This document shows, one piece after another, positions 56,301-64,000 of a DNA stretch of 64,000 nt. The DNA is from Spirodela intermedia (lineage: Eukaryota > Streptophyta > Magnoliopsida > Alismatales > Araceae). The stretch spans positions 11,092,327 through 11,156,326 of the forward strand of contig LR746272.1 of assembly GCA_902729315.2 (NCBI GenBank), read 5' to 3'. The notes beneath the pieces were generated by a model. It was not told the origin of the DNA. It saw only the letters and a list, made by a program, of their open reading frames with translations, and did no database searches. Every line of letters starts with the position of its first letter. Positions within the stretch are counted from its first letter, which is position 1. The position numbers and the translations under genes were made by a program.

Positions 56301-58319
56301 GGGGAGGAGGGGTAGTATGTAACCCGTGCGCGCTGGCTGAGGTAAGCCAGCCATGGGAGCTTGGACGAATTTAATTCCCAATGGGTGCGAAGTATCCCCA
56401 GATTTCAGAGAGCTCCATTGGTTGCTCCCGGGTTTCCCCCCCGTTTCACACGGGTTTGAGATTATTAGGAAGATCTTTTCATATCTTCAATGCTGTCTCC
56501 CTCAAGGAGGTTCTTTCAATGGCGTAGGATGAGAAAATAACGACAGAAAGGAAAAGCAAAGCGGTTAACGACTGTAGAAAGGGTTCTTATCGTAGCAGAG
56601 AATGTTACACTGCATGCTCCGTAAGATATTTGTCAAGCCTGACAAAATACCGAGTTCAGCATCCAAAGACTGAACTTTACACCATGCGAGATGCTCTCTT
56701 TGTGTCTAAACAATGGGAATTGATGAAGTGTGGTGCCCTCAGCACACTTCATGATGTTATCCCAGATAACTTAGCTCAACCGACACATGAATGTGTCGTT
56801 TTCCTCATTTCATAGAAATGCCCGGCAGCCGTTTCCCCTCGTCCTCAACGTGCGAGAAGAAATGCAGATGTGAGTAAATGGAAGCAGCAATGGAGTTTTT
56901 CTCAATGTTTCTTTCTGGGCAATGAGCTTTTCCTCAATCTAATAGTCGCGTGGTTCACGATACATGTTGCGGCCACAGGGGCCTTCCTGGAGGGGAAGGA
57001 AGGTCATCGTCCCCTTCATCTTTCACACTCCCGGGGAATAGCTCACGAGAAGGCTCATTACATTCATCAAAAGGCTACGCCCATAGGGTAGGCACGAGTT
57101 TGGATGGTCCCTTCTTTGTAGACTAGCTACACTCGGGCTTCCTCCTTTCTCCCCCTCCACACGGATGCCTCGCGTTACTGCTCTCCTCTTCGAGTCGTTC
57201 CCTCTCCCTCTCCGGGAAGTCGCAACCTTTGTTCCTGGCGCCGCAAAGTATCTACAATGGTATTACTTTTACCGGCCAAAAGAGTTCTTTCGCCTGATCT
57301 CATAAAAGAGCGGATGATATCCTGAGTTTGGAGATTGATGCCCATCTTATGTGCTCTTAGTCTAAATTTTGTCCGAGTCCGCACATCTCCCAGTGTCCAT
57401 TGCCAACAGTCGCCGAAACTCTGTGTTCGCCACGCGCAAAGCTCGACAGCTGGATCGGTTAGTTATTAATAATGGAAGATGCGTGTCATGGATACGAAGA
57501 AGTAGCCTGGGGGCGAGATGTCGGCATGGTAGAAGTATACCAATTATTTACTACTTAGACATGATTACTGAATGGAGACGGGATAAAAGAATCGAGCCAT
57601 CGAACTCGAGATCGATTGATCGTGAGTGCAGTAGACTCATATACCTTAAACTATAGAGAAACCCCATTCAATAAGAGAGTATACGGGCATATCTATCAGA
57701 AATATTGATTTCTCGACGGTCTGTAGAGAATTGGACTATCTAGAAGCTCGTTACAGCTATAGGATTTAACTTCTACATCCTACGTGGTATTTGATCGAAG
57801 CACCTGGCGCCTTTCTTCCCTGTTCATTCATACGCAAAGCTGGAGAACAAAGGACACCGTCGGCCGCTATCTCTCCGTGAAAGCTCACGAGCGGAGATCG
57901 AAACTGCGTGGGATCCTCATGACGTTTACAACCTTCAGATCCTCTCGAACGTCGTGGGTAATTCGCATAATGTTGCCGGGGATCTGACTGAATCCATGCA
58001 CCGCTTCAGCGATCCTCCCAACTTCATCCCCCGCGGCAACGTCGTCAATTTGGACATTTAATGCCGGGGCGAAGCTCCCAAGCCACACAGAGATCTTTCC
58101 GTGCTGCTTGAAAAGTCTCTGACAGGAACAGCGGAAAGCCCCGGCCGATCCTTCTCGCCACCTTATCCCGCTTTTGTTATACGAGACTAGGTTCCTTCCC
58201 CTTGGAGCTACTCCAACACTTGGAACGGGCTGTGGCCCGCCGACGCCGTCTATAAATACGGAAGACAGCTCCCATCCCCCGCGCTTTTCAGCTAAGCAAA
58301 CGAGGGAGGAAGAGATTCG
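56301..58319. other. Spacer upstream of DUF1677, inside the tandem unit
   Basis: No gene is supported, although short open frames occur on both strands. The last part is the DUF1677 promoter. Confidence 0.5.
58251..58258 (+). promoter_or_regulatory. TATA box of the DUF1677 gene
   Basis: TATAAATA, 62 bases before the start codon, in a GC-rich context. Confidence 0.65.
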
Positions 58320-58934
58320 ATGGCTACTCAGGTCCCAGCGAACTCTCACCTGCCCCTCAAAAGAGGCAATGAAGACGAGAGCCTGCCTCCTCTCAAGGTA
58401 GAGGCTCGCTTCCATTTTTATCGTTACAGGTGTTTCTGTGTTGCATCCATTTTCCGCTGGTGCTCATACTCCTTCTCGCATTGTTTCCAGATTGATCGGT
58501 CACTAAGAAGAGTCGTCTCAGAAATCTCCCCGGAAACCGATGACATAATGGTGGAGATCGAAGAGGAGATGATCGAGTGCGAGTGCTGCGGAATGTCCGA
58601 AGAGTGCACCCCCAAGTACATCAGCCGTGTTAAGGCATTCTTCTGCGGGAAATGGGTCTGCGGCCTCTGCTCCGAGGCGGTGAAAGAGCAAGTAAGGAAG
58701 AACCCCGCGGCCTCTCTGCAGGAGGCGCTGGAGTCCCACATGGCTCTCTGCATGAAGTTCCACAGGACAATTAGAGCCAACCCCAAGCTCTCCTTTGCTA
58801 GTTCCATGAGGGACATCGCCAAGAGGAGCTCGCAGAGAAGGACGTCGAACAGCTTCTTTGGGGTAAAGATGGGAAGAATCGCAAGCTGCGGCGCTCGGTT
58901 TAATCTCGAGGTCGACAGTTCCCCGATTCAGTGA
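58320..58934 (+). CDS. DUF1677-family plant protein
   Basis: Two exons, 58320-58397 and 58491-58934, give 173 residues. The intron (93 bases, GTAGAG to TTTCCAG) is a multiple of three without a stop, so retained-intron mRNA would code for 204 residues; I prefer splicing because the intron translation (FHFYRYRCFCVASIF) looks unlike the family. The core domain, about residues 45-115, has the cysteine pattern IECECCGMSEECTPKYI, then GKWVCGLCSEAV, then LESHMALCMKF, which resembles a small metal-binding fold. The function is unknown; members are plant-specific and some are reported as senescence- or stress-responsive. A second copy probably follows beyond 64000. Confidence 0.9.
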   Translation: MATQVPANSHLPLKRGNEDESLPPLKVEARFHFYRYRCFCVASIFRWCSYSFSHCFQIDRSLRRVVSEISPETDDIMVEIEEEMIECECCGMSEECTPKYISRVKAFFCGKWVCGLCSEAVKEQVRKNPAASLQEALESHMALCMKFHRTIRANPKLSFASSMRDIAKRSSQRRTSNSFFGVKMGRIASCGARFNLEVDSSPIQ

Positions 58935-60398
58935 AACTTTCGCTTCCTGTTGGGGTGCGTATGAACTTCAGACTAAGGACTGTCATGTATGGAAATTTGT
59001 GGGCGATGTTAAGCAGTTCATGAACACGGCACTAAGTGCCCGATACTAAGTGAATCCTGCTGTGCGAGCGGGAATTATATAAAGATGAAGAATGTTGACC
59101 ACGATGATTCGGTTGATTTTGCGTATTCATGCTTTTATTTCTTGAGTGTAAGAAGAACTCACTAAATGTACATAATCACTACATACGATTGATAATGAAT
59201 GGACGAAAGGGGTACTTTCTTCTAGTAAAGCCAACGTAATTGTTTCTTGTGGTTATTTGGTCTTAACTCCTTTATATTGAACAAAATTATTTGTCAAAAT
59301 CCTGTATTTTTTTTCCATTAAATTTTGTCCTAAAATTATCACTCTTTTTTCATAGTAACTTGACCTAATAAGCTTTATTTAACAGGTAACTCACTCCTAA
59401 AAGATTTGCAACAACCCCCTCACCGTTTCTCTCTCCCTCTTCTCTCTCTCTCGCGCTCTCCATTAACTCCGCAGTGTTAAAAGTTTGAGACATTGTTTCA
59501 CAAAAAACGATATGCCGACAACCTCTCCATCAGTGCACTCAGCTTGCAGAGAGCTAAAACGAAATTAGCTTCTTCAATTAAATAGATAACTTATTTAAGG
59601 AACAAACGTCTAAGTCAACGGTCCAAAGAACTAATTCCCTGTCTCATATGATTCGTCAAAAACTAGCAAGAAATTCCCCGTCCAGTTTGTTGTGTAACTA
59701 TCTGCGACTGCTCATTGCCTCCACTGAATCCTCCGCATATGCTATCTTACCCAGAATCGCAATCAACCAAATCATCCTGGCGCACTGCCAGAATCTCTCA
59801 TACAAGGTAAGCTAAACTTTTAAAGTAATTATATTAAAATTCCTTATGAACAATTCGCAACACGATTTAAGATGGAACATCATCCACTATCAGATAAGAC
59901 ATCAGATAAATGTTATAAAAAAATTGACCAAGGGCTCAATGAACCCAAACCTCCTAGATCTGCCTAATCGAATTAGCCAAAAATATATTGAATGGATGCT
60001 GATTGCCTCATGAATTACTTCCCTGGAAGGATTTGAGCTTCCCACTGATCGGGTCGAGCCGCCCATGATATCTGCTCTGTTTCGGACCATTCCCGTTAGT
60101 TGCATGATAATCCCACAGTCCAGTTTTCAGAGGAAAGTGGCAGACAAGGAGACGCTGGGGGCAAAAGAATTGAGAATTCAAGAGCTCAGGTACTTTTCCC
60201 AGCCTTTTCCCCTTCTAGCTTCTCAGCCTTTATCAGAACAGACTGTTCCATGTCTTCTTGATATTGTCTCAATCTGAAACAGATAGTCGACGACGTTGCC
60301 ATGAACACAGATCGGGGGAATATCTTCTACAAAAGGAAAAGGGGAAGAAAACTCAACCTGTCACAGAGGCTGGAATCTCCCACCGCCAGGATCTCCCG
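58935..60398. other. Right part of the tandem unit, no intact gene
   Basis: AT-rich DUF1677 3' flank, then a CT-rich stretch at 59430-59462. A reverse frame at 59902-60105 (with ELTGMVRN-like sequence) might be the C-terminal side of an LRR receptor relic, but this is weak. Confidence 0.4.
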
Positions 60399-63300
60399 TG
60401 AGACAGAGACTATAGGACGAGAAGAGAGCGAGGGAGCGAGAGAGAGAGAGAGAGGGAGAGAGATAGAGACAGGCCACTGACAATCTCCCGTGAAGCACTC
60501 AGCGGCTTCCGACTCCAGATAGTTGACCTCCCCTGTTGCCTCCTTCCCGTTCTCTTGTTATTAGAAGCGATGATATGAAACGGTTACCCACGCTCCGTCG
60601 TAACGTGTCCCACGTTCCCCGGAGCAAACGCCTGAGTTGCAGGAGGTGGAACGATTCGTTCATTACGTGGTTTTGACCGTTTCTTCCGTGGCACGTGGAG
60701 GACATCCAAGGGTCTACCAGTATCCTTCTGTTGAGCATATTCGATGAGAGATCCAGCACGGCCAGGATGTCGCCAGACCTTAGGTCAGAAGAGATACCAC
60801 CGAGAAACTGGTTCACCCAAAGCTGTAGCACTCGAAGCAGAGAAAGTGGGATGACAGACGCCGGCATATTCGTTTCTGGCAATTGGAAAAGAAATGGAGG
60901 ATTTCTCCGGAGAGTTTGTTGTCGCTGAGATCTAGATATGTTGAGGTGTTCGATCCCGTGGAAAGCAGATCCCAAGTGGAGCCTCTCATGAGAGATTTTT
61001 ATGCAGAACATCAATACCCAGTACATTGATGATTATGATTCTTACGAGCTCCGGACGGATCCCTCCGACGAACTCGTTGCTGCTCAGCGTTAGGGGCCGG
61101 ACCCTCTGCAGCTCGGAGATTTCGACTACATGGGTCCCCCAATCCTGCTCATTCCTGGCAAGTAATAGTTTAGCCTACATCAGACTTACTCAGAAGCTCA
61201 CTCTTATGCTCAAGAAAAATGGACACGGGTTTTGGATCTGGCACAACTCTTATGCTCCTTGAATATGGAAGACTGCGAAAGACGGAAACTGAAGAAATCA
61301 GAGCTTCGTCCATATACTCCCCCTCCAGCTGCTGACGTTTCCAGCCGCAAAGGCTGTTGTTGGTGCAGCTGCTTCTCCAGTCAAACAGGGCCTTCTTCCA
61401 AACCAACCTGAAATAGAAGGAACAACTGAGCCGCCTTAGCATTGAACTGTGTTGCCCTACCACTACCGGCCGCCAACCGGTCAGGTCATATCACTGTTGT
61501 TGTCTTCACCAAGGTGAGGAAATGGAGAGATGTAGAGTGGTAAAGTGGTAATTCAGACTGGTACAGGTTATATAGTTCGAAGTTGTTGGTTTTTAAAACT
61601 CAAAACTCAAGTGGAAACTAGTGTGCACCTTTACGACAGAAAATTGCTTTTAATATTATCTTATACATGACATTTCTTGATAGAATAGGTTATATGAAAG
61701 TCAACTTTTGGGAAATGGTCAATGTACAGGATGTATAAATAACTCAGAATAATCATCAGATTTGGTATTATAGCAAACCAGCGGGCAATAAAGACCGGTT
61801 TCTGCAACCCGGAGTACTTTCTAATATTACGCAGAATGTGACTATTCTTAATGCACTACTTCACATGAAAACCAACTATCTAGAGTTTTCAAGTGGAAGA
61901 TATAAGTAATGCAAGTGCAATTCGACAGAGACCGTCGTTTCTGCTACCAGGTTAGAGTGATTACTCTCCGGCTCAAAACTAATTAGCAAAATGAAAACCA
62001 TACTGATTTTTGAATAATCGATTTAACGTTATTATTAGTTACCAATTTTATCTTCTCCTAGTATTAGCCACTCCTCTTTATATGCCTCCCTCTCCTTGAA
62101 ATTCGCGTTGCATCTCATATTTGCGATGTTGGATGTTGCATCCCATGCCAAGTGTAGATTCCGCTGAAGGAAGGTTGGGCTATACATTGAGGAAAGGAGT
62201 CTTAGATGGAGAAGTGCCGGTTTGAGGAGGAAAACTTGATTCCGCCTGTAACGTACCTCCCGGCCTCCGTGAGAAGATGGATCCCTTTGCAGATCTGAGT
62301 GCATTGGGGGAGGAGGGGTAGTATGTAACCCGTGCGCGCTGGCTGAGGTAAGCCAGCCATGGGAGCTTGGACGAATTTAATTCCCAATGGGTGCGAAGTA
62401 TCCCCAGATTTCAGAGAGCTCCATTGGTTGCTCCCGGGTTTCCCCCCCGTTTCACACGGGTTTGAGATTATTAGGAAGATCTTTTCATATCTTCAATGCT
62501 GTCTCCCTCAAGGAGGTTCTTTCAATGGCGTAGGATGAGAAAATAACGACAGAAAGGAAAAGCAAAGCGGTTAACGACTGTAGAAAGGGTTCTTATCGTA
62601 GCAGAGAATGTTACACTGCATGCTCCGTAAGATATTTGTCAAGCCTGACAAAATACCGAGTTCAGCATCCAAAGACTGAACTTTACACCATGCGAGATGC
62701 TCTCTTTGTGTCTAAACAATGGGAATTGATGAAGTGTGGTGCCCTCAGCACACTTCATGATGTTATCCCAGATAACTTAGCTCAACCGACACATGAATGT
62801 GTCGTTTTCCTCATTTCATAGAAATGCCCGGCAGCCGTTTCCCCTCGTCCTCAACGTGCGAGAAGAAATGCAGATGTGAGTAAATGGAAGCAGCAATGGA
62901 GTTTTTCTCAATGTTTCTTTCTGGGCAATGAGCTTTTCCTCAATCTAATAGTCGCGTGGTTCACGATACATGTTGCGGCCACAGGGGCCTTCCTGGAGGG
63001 GAAGGAAGGTCATCGTCCCCTTCATCTTTCACACTCCCGGGGAATAGCTCACGAGAAGGCTCATTACATTCATCAAAAGGCTACGCCCATAGGGTAGGCA
63101 CGAGTTTGGATGGTCCCTTCTTTGTAGACTAGCTACACTCGGGCTTCCTCCTTTCTCCCCCTCCACACGGATGCCTCGCGTTACTGCTCTCCTCTTCGAG
63201 TCGTTCCCTCTCCCTCTCCGGGAAGTCGCAACCTTTGTTCCTGGCGCCGCAAAGTATCTACAATGGTATTACTTTTACCGGCCAAAAGAGTTCTTTCGCC

Positions 63301-64000
63301 TGATCTCATAAAAGAGCGGATGATATCCTGAGTTTGGAGATTGATGCCCATCTTATGTGCTCTTAGTCTAAATTTTGTCCGAGTCCGCACATCTCCCAGT
63401 GTCCATTGCCAACAGTCGCCGAAACTCTGTGTTCGCCACGCGCAAAGCTCGACAGCTGGATCGGTTAGTTATTAATAATGGAAGATGCGTGTCATGGATA
63501 CGAAGAAGTAGCCTGGGGGCGAGATGTCGGCATGGTAGAAGTATACCAATTATTTACTACTTAGACATGATTACTGAATGGAGACGGGATAAAAGAATCG
63601 AGCCATCGAACTCGAGATCGATTGATCGTGAGTGCAGTAGACTCATATACCTTAAACTATAGAGAAACCCCATTCAATAAGAGAGTATACGGGCATATCT
63701 ATCAGAAATATTGATTTCTCGACGGTCTGTAGAGAATTGGACTATCTAGAAGCTCGTTACAGCTATAGGATTTAACTTCTACATCCTACGTGGTATTTGA
63801 TCGAAGCACCTGGCGCCTTTCTTCCCTGTTCATTCATACGCAAAGCTGGAGAACAAAGGACACCGTCGGCCGCTATCTCTCCGTGAAAGCTCACGAGCGG
63901 AGATCGAAACTGCGTGGGATCCTCATGACGTTTACAACCTTCAGATCCTCTCGAACGTCGTGGGTAATTCGCATAATGTTGCCGGGGATCTGACTGAATC
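60399..64000 (+). repeat. Tandem duplication unit 2 (cut by window edge)
   Basis: Matches 54395-57994. Differences I found: the GA repeat near 60437-60453 is two bases longer, and base 60952 is G where 54946 is C. No other difference was noticed in the regions compared, and the open frames translate identically apart from one Met-to-Ile change. Confidence 0.92.
60499..62304 (-). pseudogene. Degraded LRR receptor-like protein gene (unit 2)
   Basis: Copy of the pseudogene at 54493-56298, with the same breaks. The only coding difference seen is HGMEHLNIS versus HGIEHLNIS, caused by the base change at 60952. Because both copies share the same lesions, the gene was dead before the duplication. 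Confidence 0.7.

Larger units (their letters stand above)
54395..60398 (+). repeat. Tandem duplication unit 1 (about 6.0 kb)
   Basis: The sequence starting TGAGACAGAGACTATAGGAC at 54395 restarts at 60399 and runs to the window edge. The offset is 6004 before and 6006 after a GA repeat that is two bases longer in the second copy. The unit holds the main LRR pseudogene and the DUF1677 gene. If the second unit is complete, a second DUF1677 copy lies just past the window. Confidence 0.9.

Noticed and set aside
57885-58415. Reverse open frame of 176 codons upstream of DUF1677
   Set aside because: It overlaps the DUF1677 promoter and first exon on the other strand, has no known domain, and is best explained by GC-rich sequence.

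Overview
This window is plant nuclear DNA, very probably from an angiosperm. The genes have multiple introns with GT-AG splice signals. They encode plant-specific or plastid-targeted proteins: a strigolactone-pathway carotenoid cleavage dioxygenase, an inactive FtsH-like plastid ATPase, a PLS-class PPR protein, a plant GATA factor and a DUF1677 protein. The spacers are AT-rich and full of decayed retrotransposons. Several first exons (CCD8, GATA, DUF1677) are strongly GC-rich, which is common in monocots, but the sequence alone does not settle the species.

Layout. 1-3.9 kb is AT-rich spacer with a 5S-rDNA-like relic and a patch resembling organellar DNA. 4.0-6.8 kb is a broken CCD8 copy (CCD8-1) with a 28-base frameshifting deletion. 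6.8-13.5 kb is repeats, including a reverse-strand Ty1/copia relic. 13.6-21.0 kb (reverse) is a complete PWP2/UTP1 gene of seven exons. It is head-to-head with an intact CCD8 (CCD8-2, 21.7-23.9 kb) across a 679-base shared promoter region. 24-31.5 kb holds a degenerate Ty3/gypsy element and dispersed repeats. 31.5-34.1 kb is a YebC/TACO1-like gene. 35.7-43.5 kb is FTSHI2, tail-to-tail with NUP35 (44.3-47.0 kb, reverse). NUP35 is head-to-head with an intronless PPR gene (47.5-49.9 kb). Next come a possible small unknown gene (50.3-51.0 kb) and a GATA factor (51.5-52.5 kb). From 54.4 kb a unit of about 6.0 kb carries a degraded leucine-rich-repeat receptor gene and an intact DUF1677 gene. It starts again at 60.4 kb and continues nearly identically to the window edge.

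The main stories are two duplications of very different age. The old one copied a PWP2-CCD8 segment. CCD8-1 still carries about 93 bases of antisense PWP2 exon 1 upstream, CCD8-like promoter sequence and CCD8-like 3' flank, but the gene is frameshifted. The young one is the tandem unit at the right end; in the part compared I found one base substitution and a two-base GA-repeat difference. The remaining genes are ordinary housekeeping or organelle genes, with no operon-like functional link. CCD8 makes carlactone, the strigolactone precursor. PWP2 acts in small ribosomal subunit assembly. YebC-like, FTSHI2 and PPR proteins are organelle gene-expression or biogenesis factors.
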